DNA of 64,000 nucleotides from contig CAJQUW010006279.1 of assembly GCA_907163375.1 (NCBI GenBank), forward strand, positions 248,001 through 312,000, written 5' to 3'. The position numbers were made by a program, and so were the translations under genes. This document shows, in pieces, positions 13,235 through 25,534 of this stretch. The DNA is from Prostheceraeus crozeri (taxonomy: Eukaryota; Platyhelminthes; Polycladida; Euryleptidae). The notes beneath the pieces were generated by a model. That model did no database searches and was not told the DNA's origin. It saw only the letters and a program-made list of their open reading frames with translations. Position 1 is the stretch's first letter, and each line of letters begins with the position of its first letter.

Positions 13235-15140
13235 TCCATTCAAAATATCTCAGGAAATCAATCCCGGTATCATCGCATTTTTACGGGATTCTGAATCCCG
13301 GGATTAGGCAACCGGAATACAGGGATTTACTGACATCTGTTTTTGGGCAGTTAGATTGCATGAAGATGGAGTACCAAGGTACATCAATCCGTGTGAGAGT
13401 GAACATGAACGCCCGTGAGCTTTGCCCGTGAGTCATCCGTAGTGTGTACTGTACAGATGCAATGCGTGCTATGTGAATGTTAACGCGCTGCAAGAAATAA
13501 AAAAGGACTTCCCACGATCACCTTGACAACAGACACTAGCAAAACCCAGACAGAGCTACCTACTCCCATAGAACTGCATAGATATTTGTATCTTCGTGCA
13601 TTATGCCAAAAATTATTTACTTTCATTGAAGTCAAAAAATAAAACTGTGTTCTTGCAGTCGAGAGAAAGAAAGAAAGAGCGTTAGGCCACTGTCACACAG
13701 ACTAAGGCGTCTTCCATCTTCCATTTGTGATTTCCCTCCAGTTGCAAGTAGAAAAAAATACAACCTGTCACACAGAAATAGGTGTCAGCCACTGGCCATC
13801 TTCCACATTCAATCTTCCATCCATGGTCCATCACGCTGTCACACAGAAAAAGTCATACGGCGTCGTCCATCGGACAAAAGGCACGAAATTATGCGACTGG
13901 CGTGCTTCATTTCCATCTGCTAGTGGTCATCAGGTACCAGCCACAAGACTGTTCTAAAATTAGAACAACATGAAATGATGTTTGACGGAAGAAATGGGAA
14001 GCTGTGATTTGCGAAGAGAAGCAATGTGAAGGCGGAAGATAATAATCTTATCCAGTTTCTTTCGTTGTGAAGGACTGGACTGATCAACGATTGAAACAGT
14101 TTGCAATGCATGAAGTCTCACTTTTTGCGCAGATTGCGTTCGAAGCGTGGGCATTATATCCATTTCTATGAGTCAAACCAATTTTAGCGAAATTTTCTTC
14201 CTCAAGTGAGATATCTAATTCATGTCCATTTAATTCAGGGCGTGACTAAAGACCCGACTTCCAAAAAATTGAAGGACACGTGACCCAATGAGGAGGTCTA
14301 CGAATCGATGAGCACTGAGATTCCAGTCATAGGAATGGGCATAAAACAACGAACCTTTTCCATAGCAAAGTAGGTTCAATAGTTTCAATTAAGTTGTTGA
14401 CTTATCTGTGGGGGCAGCGGTGACTGTCGCTGTTTTTTGCCCTACAGCAGCAGGGATATGCCAAAGAAACTGGAGACTCCCAAAAAGTGGAAGTCCACAA
14501 TCACTTTCTCCAACTAATTCTATGTCAATGGGATTTCCCTAGTGTGACTGCGCATCGTGGAAAATGGAACATGGACGATCGAAGGCAGAAGACGGCATAT
14601 GAAAATAGTCTCATTACGCCTTATGGAAGACGCCTTACAAAGAATGTGCAAAAAGGAGAGTGACATGGAAGATGAAAGACGCCTTATTCAGTGTGACAGC
14701 GGACTTACACATACAAGCGCACTGATATTTAGTGAATTTTTGAAGAGATTATTGTACATTGTCGGGCTTTTACCAGACGTCACAAAAGTTGTGGGATTTG
14801 CATTTTGATTTGGAAATCACATATCAGGCTTTAATGCGACAACGTATATTGTGTACGATAACCAGATCTACTTGTTATTATAGCTTATGCCTGCATGTGA
14901 AAAGAAAACTTATTGTTAAGTCATGGACATGTAGGCACATGTCTATCTGATATAAGCTGTATTGAACAGTGCATCGTTCAAAACACTCGTCCAAGAATTA
15001 AAAAAAAACCGCAGTATTGTTCATCCTAGGCAACCCAAGGCACTATCACTAAATGCTTTAAGCTTGCTAATCACGAAATCGCAAAAAATTACGGGATCAA
15101 TCCCGGAACCAGAAAAAGTCGGGATTTTGAAAACCCTACA
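13235..15140. mobile_element. Probable TIR element K with CCCGGGATT-type ends
   Basis: The left side (13255-13310) contains CAATCCCGG and ATCCCGGGATT; the right side, read in reverse complement from 15140, contains TTTTCAAAATCCCG, CCGGGATTGATCCCG and TTTTTTGCGATT. The shared palindromic CCCGGGATT words and inverted order suggest two ends of one hAT-like element enclosing element J. Borders are approximate and no target duplication was found. Confidence 0.35.
13690..14699. mobile_element. TIR element J with repeated CTGTCACAC motifs
   Basis: The left end CTGTCACACAGACTAAGGCG matches the reverse complement of the right end CTGTCACACTGAATAAGGCG, both followed by a TCTTCCAT word. Further CTGTCACACAGA words lie at about 13768 and 13838, giving subterminal repeats like those bound by hAT-type transposases. 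No transposase coding is seen, so it is non-autonomous. The target duplication is unclear. Confidence 0.55.
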
Positions 15141-15712
15141 TGAAACGTAAATTGAAAATTAAGATCACTAAGAACTCGGTTGACTCCACAGAATTAAATA
15201 TTTTGTTTATCTGCTTCGGTTTGCTAGAAGTGTGATTAATACGAAATGGACGGCAAATTGAGGAACCTATTAGGTGGGCGAAAAAGGAATTCCTAATACC
15301 TTATAGAGATAGGAAAAAAAGTCGTGCGTCGCTCGCGGATTAATGTGAGTTCCAGCAAAGTGCTTCGATTGCCAAAATTCCTTCAGATTCGAAGAATTCA
15401 GATCATTGCGCACAAGTTTTCTCCATAATGTTGACCCTTCCGATCATTATTGAAGAAAGTAGCAGGCGTACGAAAATTAGTTCACTTGATGATCCTCTCC
15501 TCGGCATTGCTGACTGCATAGTGCATACATTGAATCGAAGCCACGCATTGATGTGTGTTTTGGTGTGAGCGACGTGATATCACAGCACGCACGCATCTCT
15601 CAGTGGCTCTGCTGTCCTCTCCTGACAGCTTATTGTTTGCCATTTCCAATAGCAAGCGATACACAAATTATCCATTCGAGAAGGAGCACGATTTTTAATT
15701 AGGTGATGTGTC

Positions 15713-17630
15713 CAGAGGCGTCGCGACCGGGGGGGTGTGGGGGACCGTAACACCCCCCCCCCCCCAATATGAAATTAATAAAAAGATTCAGGTAAAATGA
15801 GAAATTTCAGGCAAACCACCGGTTTGCCGGCGATTCAGCTCCAATATTCACTGACGTTGTTCTTAGCCACAAAAACACGTCTTGTCACAAAAACACATCG
15901 TAATGTCGGGAAATTCTCACCCTTTCTAGACACCAGAAAGCATATGGTTAGTTGCCGTTGATGATATTGATTTGTCACGCGAAAGCGGTCAAACATAGCG
16001 CGCTGAAAACGACCTGCACCGGGGATGACTGTATATGCGAGCAGGAGGAACAGTCGCCTCGCATTTTCTTGAAAATTGGAACATAAGGCGATGTGAGTTA
16101 GCTCTGCTAAATTTAAAATATCTAAGTGGAATTGAAATGTAATTCCAGTACCTTACCTATAATGTGGCCAGTGAATATGGGTAGTGTATATTTAACCGTT
16201 GATTGATATGCGTGTAAGCTCTGGCTATTGCGTTGTCCCTTGAGGAGATGACGTCATCGTTACGGTGGATTTCATCAAACCTTCCTCATACCGAGTCATT
16301 CACACGCGCACCGCGGAAAGCGCACGGTATGAATAAGGCACACCGTCTTCTCTGTGCGTAGAAGTTTATTGTCAACAGCGTGTTAACTTTCTCGATGCAA
16401 ACACCGTCGAAAATTTCCTTAACAGTCGATACTACGGGATCCAATTGCGCACAAATTAACTTAACGTCATCGGCATTTCATTGGCCACTTAAATAACCAC
16501 CAATTAAATTATTTTTTATTTATAGGCGTCATTTCCGACCGATTAGATGATTAGGTAGGTACCTAGTGTTGGATTTGAGCATGATAGCAGTAGGGGGAAG
16601 CTTTCGAACGGAAGTTTTTGGGTCAACGCTGCAACCAAAGCCGGAAAAAGGGTGATCAAAAGAAAGAGGACATTGATTCATATAGCACCACTATCATCCT
16701 CTCACTAAGAACGCCCGCGAATTATTTTGAAAACAGTTGAACCATAAATGGAAAAAGTAGGAGATAGGTCCATTTGATCCTTGAAAGGGACTCTCCAATG
16801 CATGCATTTGGTGCCACCCGCATTTGGTTAAATAATGCTTCAAATAAGGTGCGTGGATACCCTTGTGCATCAGAAATTCATAGTAGGTCTCGCATGTGAA
16901 GATCCACACAAACATTCCGCAGATGATCATTCTGTAATTTATTGTAATTAGACCTATAATGAATTCACAAAATTCGGGCTTCTGTCAATATTCACAGAGT
17001 GAAAGTTAAACAATGTTCCCAAACTTGATTTTATTGATTGTGAAGAGTTCTATTACATTAATATGAATAAAATACTGTGTGTGTTGTCATCAAGACCCTG
17101 AAAGAATCAAGATAGCATTCTGGATTCCACTCTTTTTGTGATGGTTTCGCTACCTTCTAATTATTTCATTCAGCACTTTCTGCTTCTCGAATTTATTTGT
17201 TATCTTTATGAACAAAGAAGGTCAATTATTGATGATAAGACAATTAAGCTTATGAAGAATCGTGAGGAAACTAGGCCTGCGCCTGTCAATGTTGCTCATA
17301 TTCACTAAAATAATGAACTGATGCTCAATCAATCTGGTTGAGGCAATGTAAAGCCTATCTACTGGAAATATTCTTCCCCCTCAGGGAAGGAAGGTGCATC
17401 TCCAGTGCCGGGGATGAGATGAGGCAGTGCAGGGGAACTTCCTCACTTTCCCTCCCCTCAAATCCAACACTGCAGGTACCTCTTCTGTAGGATATAAACA
17501 TGAAACATGTTGGAATGTGTGTGAGTATGCGTGTGTGCAATAATCAGGCAAATTTTGGCTCTAAGTTGTAAATCAGATAAAATTTAGCAAACACCCCCCC
17601 CCCAATGATGTTTCCTTAGCGACGCCTCTG
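15713..17630. mobile_element. hAT element H, inserted in I1
   Basis: Ends are CAGAGGCGTCGC (15713) and GCGACGCCTCTG (17619-17630), with 8-bp flanks GATGTGTC (15705-15712) and GATGTGCC (17631-17638), seven of eight matching. Homopolymer G and C runs sit just inside both ends (15731-15765 and 17594-17603). The related copies I2 and I3 lack H at this point, which gives an empty-site check. No transposase is readable; element N interrupts it. Confidence 0.75.
16564..17472. mobile_element. hAT element N, inserted in H
   Basis: The left end TAGTGTTGGATTTGAG is mirrored by CTCAAATCCAACACTG at the right. Flanks TAGGTACC (16556-16563) and CAGGTACC (17473-17480) form an 8-bp target duplication with one mismatch. 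It is about 0.9 kb with no recognisable coding, hence a non-autonomous hAT. It is the innermost of three nested insertions. Confidence 0.7.
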
Positions 17631-18121
17631 GATGTGCCATTTCAATATTAAGGTTATATACAATTCTTCCTTTCTAGGAAACCGAAGCGCGCGTAGATGA
17701 ATCTAATTCTGTGGTTGACTCGGTCGGATTGCTTGAAATTGAATCGGTACTTATCAGTAAGAAAAAGAAGCAAAATGCTTGAAGAATTAAGGAGATCATC
17801 TAAAAAGAAAAATAATTAGCGCGACACTCAATGGTCAATGTTGCACCACCTCACAAAATTCACATGAATCACTGGCTTTACAAAATTAAGTCATACATTG
17901 ACAATGCACCATGCAACTTTATAAGCAAAACCCCACTGACCTATTTCAAAGCCACTTTTGTGAGTTTTAATCAACTGCATCATTTAATCACCTGCGTGTC
18001 AATACAGCACCACTATTGCCATGAGTACCATTGTGATTCATTGAATAGTTTAACTACGACTAGGTTTGAGCATTCCTTTATTACCGGTCCTTAGAGCTGC
18101 ATAAGTTCTGAAGAAAGCTGC

Positions 18122-18238
18122 AGGCAAAATCGTCTCGGTAGACTTTTTTATCCTAACAACTTTGACCATCTGACAACTTCAAAGCTGACAGGATAAAAGG
18201 TCGAACCAGATTGTTTAACGAGACGATTATGCGTGTAG
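18122..18238. repeat. Imperfect 115-bp hairpin
   Basis: AATCGTCTCG near 18129 pairs with CGAGACGATT near 18219, and inner words TTATCCT and AGGATAA also pair. It looks like a small palindromic MITE. No coding sequence is associated. Confidence 0.45.
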
Positions 18239-18691
18239 CTTAATAATCGGCTCAAAATGGAAGTGGAGTGCTGACATCTACTTGAAATTAAATTATGAAG
18301 CTCACCTTAAATTTTCATTATGAAAATTCCTCCTGTTCTTGTTCAACAAAGCACAAAATCTTTCCAGATTTGCTAAATTCTCAACATTCATGAGGAACAG
18401 TCGGATGCTCAGCGAATATCGAATATCAAGTTCGATCTTGACAGATAATTTAATTAAGACTGACGAATAGATCAAGTAACCGTTTTTATGATACTGCACA
18501 GAAGTTGAGCATTACTCGCGCGCCTGTGGTTTTGCTGCTTAACATATCTATGAACCAACCAATCAAAACACACAATTATGGCATAAATGACATGAATATT
18601 TACTGTGGAAATGACAACACAAACAACACGCGCGAATACAATTCAACTTATTCGCGTCAATTGTTCAACAAGGTAGTTGTATGCTGCAGAG

Positions 18692-19211
18692 CACAGAATT
18701 AGACAGGTCGTCTCGTCATCTACTTGACTAGAAAGGAAGTATTAGAACATGCAGCGAAAATTAAATGGCACAATCTGCTGACATAAAACCATAGCAATCG
18801 AACAATGAGCAGCCAGTTCAACATTAAGCACGCCGGATTGCGGAAATTTCAGTGACTGTTATCAGCCGGATCACACAGCAGAGAGACACGGTCGATATCA
18901 AGTTCTACAGAGAAGTTTGTGAACATTTTCCTGCACCTGCTAACTTTTTTTAATAATGATCGGAGGGCCCAACATAATCGAGAAAACTTCTGCGCAATGA
19001 TCTGAATTCTTCGAAGCTGAAGGAATCGTGACGATCAGAGCATTTTGAAGGGATTCACAGCAATCCGCAAGCGACACATGAATATTTTTCCTATCTCTGC
19101 AAGGTATTTAAAATTTCTTTTTACCCACTTAGTAAGTTCCTGCATGTGCTATCGTTTTGAATCAGTTTGCACTTCTAGCAAAGTGACACGCTTGAGCACT
19201 CTAATTCTGTG
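18692..19211 (-). mobile_element. hAT-like element I2, inverted relative to I1 and I3
   Basis: It starts CACAGAATTAGAC and ends CTCTAATTCTGTG, about 520 bp. Its reverse complement matches I3 (27983-28502) closely over nearly the full length, for instance CTTCGAAGAATTCAGATCAT in both, and I1 more distantly. Flanking 8-mers GCTGCAGA and GTTGCACC match only partly if the border is shifted by one base, so the target duplication is decayed. Confidence 0.7.
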
Positions 19212-20523
19212 GTTGCACCGGTTGTCTTCTAGTTTTGATGTTTTGACTCAATTATCTACACAGTCAACCTAAGAACAACTCTATTAGAAATGCGCGCGGC
19301 AGCATGGTGTAGTCTCATTCATCACGTTAATTGTGATTTCATCCATTATTAAATGTTATTGTTCTGTGTTAGCAGTGACCGCTGTTAAATGCATACCACT
19401 GCACGTTTTTCTCGCGAATTCATAAGTTATTCTTCGATGAACATGGCTGCTACCCAATGAAAGAAACGAGCTATCTATGCTCTCTATTTGAGCCAAACCA
19501 CTAACAATTCTCAGGTAAGGGTTCATTCAGTTCTTCAATTCTTTCGTAACGTTTTCAGCCCCTGGGCGTTTAAAACACCGCTCTCAGCCATAGAACGTTT
19601 TATCTCAAAAGATACTCCAAACACGGTACAGATTGTGAATTGATGACACGCAGATTGAGGATGTTCAGCACATAGAGGTAGAATATATCTAGAGGAAGAT
19701 ATTCTACCTCTATGGTTCAGCAACCTTTGTTGTCGAAAAGGGATGGATTTGTACACTGGTGGGGTCTTTTGAGAGATGATTTTCATTGCAAATATTGACG
19801 CTAGAAGTTGGGGAGATCAAAAGCGTCCAAATATATCATAAGCAATACACTAAACCTACATAAAATTCATGTCGATGAGTAACAAAGACAAATGTGCTAA
19901 ACAGGGTGATTATTTCAAATTACATTGATTTCATCAGCACTTTAAGCGGCAGTGAGAAAAACATTAGTTCTAAAACCACATAATGCTGGTTAATTGGGAT
20001 AGCATTGAACAAAATGCTAACTCAATAGTACATCAAACGACAAATCAGCGCCTGAATATTACAGCAGCAGGAAGTATGATACAATAGGTCATGCAGCAAG
20101 CAATACATACAGAACGAAAAAATTGGACACAGAAGTCTCAACAATCAGAAAGGGTGATAGACAAAATTTAGGACTGCTGACAGAACGCTATGTTCACAAG
20201 AGAGCAGAAGCAAATCGATTGTAGAAATATGTAGATCAGACTGATACTACTGAATGAGGGATAAAATGGCATGACCAGATAACCGCGGTTTGACTCGTAT
20301 AAGAGATAAATAGATCCTAGTGGCATCTACACACACAGTAGGGAAAACCAGAAATAACGATTTACCTGCTTGGTGCTCTTGGATGTAAAGCGTCAACACC
20401 CAAATGTGAACCTGAAATTGAAAGTTAAAACCTGAAACCTTGATATATTTGGGCCTGTTACACAATTCCATCTATTAGTTCTATATCTGCGCATAGGATG
20501 CATGAGATTTCAAAATGGTAAGC
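19212..20523. other. Unassigned sequence with one hairpin
   Basis: No gene recognised. A minus-strand frame at 19535-19786 lacks any known motif and spans the hairpin at 19671-19714, so it is not supported. Confidence 0.4.
19671..19714. repeat. Perfect 16-bp stem hairpin
   Basis: CATAGAGGTAGAATAT (19671-19686) faces ATATTCTACCTCTATG (19699-19714) across a 12-base loop. No neighbouring element explains it. Confidence 0.6.
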
Positions 20524-21351
20524 AGAAATTAAAGCAATTCATTATAATTCATTTAACTCAGCACAGCTTAAAGGAATGCTGCCTCAATTTTTTTTACAAC
20601 GAAAGATTTCACGGATTGCTTTATATCTGCGTTAGTGGTCTATAATATAAGAGTACAGTGCCGACTTGACCTGAATTCGGTAATCAATTGAGTACTCAAA
20701 ATGTTTGGGTTCCTAGCAGAGATGGATGCTGAACAAAATTGTACACTTGAAACTGTCCTATCAAAAACAACAGCATGTGTTACCGGTAGTGCATTAAGTT
20801 TTATGTGAAAAATGCAAAAATAGCTACATCGGCAGCACAGTAAGATGTTCATATATATGCTGTCGAGAGCATCTGACTTACAACAACTCATCGGCTTATA
20901 AACACATAAAATATTGACTCCTCACAAACAATGACAACAGCGATTATATCCTTTGTTAAAGATTCCGCCAATTTCCGATAACGTGAGGCATTTTATACAT
21001 GTATAAATAGACTGAAACCGTCTATCAATGATAACACGAGTTACACAGTTATAGAGATGTTCTCTTTCGCTAACTCAGATACATTTCATATGCTTTCTAT
21101 TGTTATCAGATTTTTTAATTCACATCATATTTCTCCATCTTCTATGTCAGGTAATTTAACAAAATGCAAGTGGTAGAATAATGCAAACCTTTACTGCCTG
21201 CCGCATAGGTCTCACTCTTCCATGCCTGCTCCAAAACAGTTTTTGTATAATTTTCATTATTTGTAATTTTATATCGCTTATATTCTGATGTAAATTTTAA
21301 ATCTTATTCTGTATTTTCATAAATTAATTACCCGAAGATAGCTATAGATAA
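20524..21351 (+). mobile_element. Penelope-like retroelement 3' fragment, copy R1
   Basis: On the plus strand near 20800 the coding reads VLCEKCKNSYIGSTVRC and then CCREHLTYNNSSAYKHI. The KCKNSYIGST block with a following R..EH is the GIY-YIG endonuclease signature at the C-terminus of Penelope-like elements. Stops break the frame. Downstream, CCCGAAGATAGC and an AATAAAGTTCATTCC tail (to about 21395) fit the 3' end of such elements. A near-identical copy lies at 24706-25534; only two base differences were noticed. Confidence 0.65.
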
Positions 21352-21399
21352 TACCTGAAATTAATCGTCTACACAAAAAATAAAGTTCATTCCATCTCT

Positions 21400-22140
21400 T
21401 GAATTTGGCTCTTTCCAAAGAAAAAAATTAGATGGATGCAGGGAGAGCTAACCCGCTGCCAGGTCTATGAGCTGTCAGTTTGTGTCCTATTTTGAGTGTT
21501 ATTGCCTGGCCAGTTAATGGGATTATAATATACATTGTGACATCAACATCACCTTTTGACATCAACATGACTCGATAGCTTAATCTTTGTTCGATTTTCC
21601 TTGTGAACGTAGATAAGTTGTCACATCTTCATTGCCACCTTTTATTATTCAGAAGATCAGGATATTTAGATTTTCAAGCTTTTGCAAAACTTTTAAATAC
21701 TAAAATCAAAACGCTGTCATTGCTATCATTAATGTTTAAATAAACATAATTTGCTTGCTTCATGAGCATCAACTAACTAGCTTCTCGTATGTTGTAACCA
21801 TACCATTCGCCACAAGATGTTATGGAGGACTTTCAGTCGTGCATTGCAGTCATTGCCACTGGCAAATTCTCTTAAGTCAATGGATATCACATGATGGCGA
21901 TGGTGATAATTCAAGCACAGCATAAACGGTGTAATGAATGGCGAAGCGCATTAAGGATGCATGCGCGCATGTGACAATTCTTCGGAGGAGAAATTTAAGA
22001 TTTATGAGAGATGTCATCGATTGATTCATAATATGTTTTAGTTATCCCTGAAGTGTATAAAGCACCAAGGTAAAGCAATCGACAGTGAGTGGAAGATTGT
22101 TGAACACGTGGACATTAGATTGGTTTTAATGGCTTCAGGA
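21400..22140. other. Unassigned sequence
   Basis: No gene, repeat border or conserved motif recognised between the Penelope-like tail and the hAT remnant. Confidence 0.4.
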
Positions 22141-22786
22141 CCGTGGTTCCCAACCACTGTGCCGCGAGGTTCCCTCGATCAGCATCGAAGAATTTGTTTG
22201 GATACGCAATCCTTGCCTAGATTTATCAGTCATCAATCTTTCCAATTTTCAGTTATGTGAAGAGGAAGAATTAGCAAGCCTTTCCAGTGATCGTGGATTC
22301 AAATTAAAGTACGCACAGCCGCCATTAGACGCCTTTTGGATTTCAGTCATGGAAGAAAATCCAACTCTAAGTAAAAAAAGTCATCATAGTCTTACTGCAA
22401 TTCTCAACCTTGTACCTATGTGAACTGGGATTTTCTTACCTAAACAACTTTAAAGATAAAAAACGTGAAAGACATAAAAACATAGAAGAAAGTTAAGAGT
22501 AGGACTATGTCTCTCTCACATTCACCCACAAATTGCAGCAGTAGCAAAGAAGCACCAGGCACAACTGTCCCATTGACATTCAGAAGGAAATTATTATATT
22601 TCCGGTAATGAATACATGATAGATTATATTTTAGAGAACAAAAACTCTCTTTATATGATCTTCTTTCCTTTTTTTATTATTTTATGGCAAAAAGGCTTTA
22701 TGAGTAGAAAATTTCAGAGTTATGTGCCGCGAAAATTTTGAGAGTTCAATAATGTGCCGCGATGTAAAAAATGTTGGGAACCACTG
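22141..22786 (+). mobile_element. hAT element remnant with transposase C-terminal (dimerisation) domain
   Basis: Ends are GTGGTTCCCAACCACTGTGC at the left and TTGGGAACCACTG at the right, the widespread CAGTGGTTCCCAA-type hAT terminus. Between them the plus strand encodes LCEEEELASLSSDRGFKLKY, then PLDAFWISVMEENPTLSKK, and in another frame LYLCELGFSYLNNFKDKKRE. These are the hAT C-terminal dimerisation motifs. At least one frame change and a stop make it inactive; the rest of the transposase is gone, so this is an internal deletion derivative. Flanking 8-mers no longer match clearly. Confidence 0.8.
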
Positions 22787-22924
22787 GTACAAGGAGACAA
22801 CGTGGGATTTTGAAGTATTCAAGCACAATTGACAATTCCTCAGCCATACAGATTGCCACGCATGATTTGGAAAAATAGCTTGACAGTGTATACGCATAAT
22901 GATGATTTAACGTCACTACTACCC

Positions 22925-23095
22925 CTTACTTGGGGCTTGGACGGTGCTGACACAGTCAGACTTTAATCTAGAGCACTGCGATCTTTTAGTCCGGATGCCC
23001 TTCCTGACGACTTCCAATGACACTTTCAGGGCTCGACCTCTGGACCGAAAGATTGCTACGCCAAACACTTAATCACTGTGCCACGGAGACCACCA
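22925..23095 (-). repeat. SINE-like or LINE-tail fragment
   Basis: GGATGCCCTTCCTGACGAC near 22994 followed by GGGCTCGACC and GCCACGGAGACC resembles widely dispersed SINE/RTE tails, with a tRNA-like box B in reverse orientation (imperfect). No target duplication identified. It could equally be a LINE 3' end. Confidence 0.4.
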
Positions 23096-24180
23096 CAGTG
23101 ACCCGTAGTTTTGCCAAATTTTACATATTGTTTTTATTTGCTCAATCAATACTAGCCGCATCCTTTTTCGTAAAATGTTTTCATCTGATCCATAAGCCTT
23201 GAGGTACAGGTAAATGGTTAAGTTTTGTAAGGACTACAAACAGGTCAGCATCAATTATGGAGCCTTCACTTGAGGGATACTAGAGGACAAATGTTGAGAA
23301 AAAGACATTGACAACGACACTAGGATCCATAACTCCTTTTGAGATCCATTTTAAAAGGTTGGAAAAATCACATTTAGCACTCAGAGCGCACCATTTTGTT
23401 AAGCATTGTTTTAATAAGGCACCGTGATAAAAGTCTTCTCAAAACCAATATATACAACGAAGCTGACACTATCTTCACATTTTGAAAATTACCTATTGTA
23501 TATAAATTATCATTATTATATAATTATCGCAGTTAAATCAAATATGAAAGATAATTGCGCTTTGAAATTCAATACAATAGAACATTCAGAAATATACATG
23601 GGAAAGAGTTACAATGAGAGAAGTGGACTAATCAACTACGGACTATACGGACCGTTAATTGTACTCTCAGGTCATGGACAAACCTAGCTGGTCGCAAAAC
23701 TCCTATACATCAACTCAAGTTCAAGGAGACATTTGTATTCTCTTCTCGGGTTCTATCCCATGAAATGTTAGAAATATTAGACCTGCGTTCAGAATTTGTC
23801 TACCATTCAAAATAGAATTTTTGGCCTTTTGAAATTTCATAAACTTATTAACATACTCTGCTTCCTTCTATTGGAGTTTGTGCTGCTAAGATTCACGAAT
23901 ACTGTCGGAGGATCCACCGGTCGTCTGACTTTGCGAAAAACAGTAAATTTTGCACCACGTGGCCAATGTCTTGAGCAAACACCAGTTCTGTCAAGTGGCA
24001 TCTGAAAATATTTTTCGATCACATTACCATGGGAAAATATCAGAACTGAAATATCACAAAAAACCTGCAAGTTATCATGTATTACCATTTCCATTTGTCT
24101 TGAGGCTTAGTGAAAGAGCTATTTAAAGAGGTTGCATGCTCCATGGCATGCGTACATGAATAAATTTTTAAATAACCAAA
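23096..24180. other. Unassigned sequence
   Basis: No coding motif, repeat border or splice context recognised. Open frames up to 87 codons occur but carry no family signature. Confidence 0.4.
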
Positions 24181-24417
24181 AGTCACCAAACATCAAAAAT
24201 CTAGTATCTTGCATATTGCATTTGATTCACTCTTATTAAGATGCAAATATTGGACTAAATTCACGGTGCAAAATCTGAAATTATATACAGTCGACGACAT
24301 TAAGTTTGCAAGGAAGTGATTCAACAAGTATCTTCGTATTTTCATGTATTTATTTTTATTCCACGAGTTCTTTAGATCTAGGTTCCAATCCCATTGAGCT
24401 ACCTGCTAGGTCCTAAC
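24181..24417 (+). repeat. Direct repeat block P1
   Basis: A 237-bp block starting AGTCACCAAACATCAAAAAT recurs at 25534-25770 almost unchanged (one difference noted, CCACGAG against CCAAGAG). It is part of a recent duplication mosaic with blocks Q and R. Confidence 0.85.
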
Positions 24418-24626
24418 TTCTGCATACTACCAACTTCATAAACGTTATCGTAACTAATTCAACCATTGCCGAGTACTGGGCGGCTGCAAATAACCTAGTT
24501 AACTCGGATTTTCCGAAAGGTCAGTAAAGCTCTGATGTAGCAAATGCCATCAGAGTGACAGGCCTATCGTGGAAAAAGAAAATTTATATGCAAAGCTACT
24601 GAGTGAAGCATCAACCTGATGAAGAA

Positions 24627-24710
24627 ATTCAGATAACAGACGGTGTGTTGAACCTAAGAGGAAAGCCAAATAATTTGTCAAATGTATACCATACCAAGAA
24701 TACCTCAGAA
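24627..24710 (+). repeat. Direct repeat block Q1
   Basis: ATTCAGATAACAGACGGTGT onward for 84 bp recurs at 25774-25857. In the second place it leads straight into LINE coding, so Q may itself be part of that LINE. Confidence 0.8.
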
Positions 24711-25534
24711 ATTAAAGCAATTCATTATAATTCATTTAACTCAGCACAGCTTAAAGGAATGCTGCCTCAATTTTTTTTACAACGAAAGATTTCACGGATT
24801 GCTTTATATCTGCGTTAGTGGTCTATAATATAAGAGTACAGTGCCGACTTGATCTGAATTCGGTAATCAATTGAGTACTCAAAATGTTTGGGTTCCTAGC
24901 AGAGATGGATGCTGAACAAAATTGTACACTTGAAACTGTCCTATCAAAAACAACAGCATGTGTTACCGGTAGTGCATTAAGTTTTATGTGAAAAATGCAA
25001 AAATAGCTACATCGGCAGCACAGTAAGATGTTCATATATATGCTGTCGAGAGCATCTGACTTACAACAACTCATCGGCTTATAAACACATAAAATATTGA
25101 CTCCTCACAAACAATGACAACAGCGATTATATCCTTTGTTAAAGATTCCGCCAATTTCCGATAACGTGAGGCATTTTATACATGTATAAATAGACTGAAA
25201 CCGTCTATCAATGATAACACGAGTTACACAGTTATAGAGATGTTCTCTTTCGCTAACTCAGATACATTTCATATGCTTTCTATTGTTATCAGATTTTTTA
25301 ATTCACATCATATTTCTCCATCTTCTATGTTAGGTAATTTAACAAAATGCAAGTGGTAGAATAATGCAAACCTTTACTGCCTGCCGCATAGGTCTCACTC
25401 TTCCATGCCTGCTCCAAAACAGTTTTTGTATAATTTTCATTATTTGTAATTTTATATCGCTTATATTCTGATGTAAATTTTAAATCTTATTCTGTATTTT
25501 CATAAATTAATTACCCGAAGATAGCTATAGATAA
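24706..25534 (+). mobile_element. Penelope-like retroelement fragment, copy R2
   Basis: Nearly identical to R1 (20524-21351), carrying the same GIY-YIG coding KCKNSYIGST on the plus strand near 24985. It ends within GATAGCTATAGATAA and is fused there directly to repeat block P2, so unlike R1 it lacks the AATAAA tail. Such high identity implies a recent copy or an assembly duplication. Confidence 0.7.

Larger units (their letters stand above)
15187..17713. mobile_element. hAT-like non-autonomous element I1 (interrupted by H)
   Basis: It begins CACAGAATTAAAT and ends in the inverted form TCTAATTCTGTG. An exact 8-bp direct repeat GTTGACTC lies at 15179-15186 and 17714-17721. Removing H leaves about 600 bp that align with I2 and I3, including GAAGAATTCAGATCATTGCG in all three. 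An 8-bp duplication with CA...TG ends fits hAT, though P and Merlin elements also make 8-bp duplications. No coding capacity. Confidence 0.75.

Noticed and set aside
20640-25074. Identical 83-codon minus-strand frames at 20640 and 24823
   Set aside because: They are antisense shadows of the Penelope-like GIY-YIG coding in copies R1 and R2.
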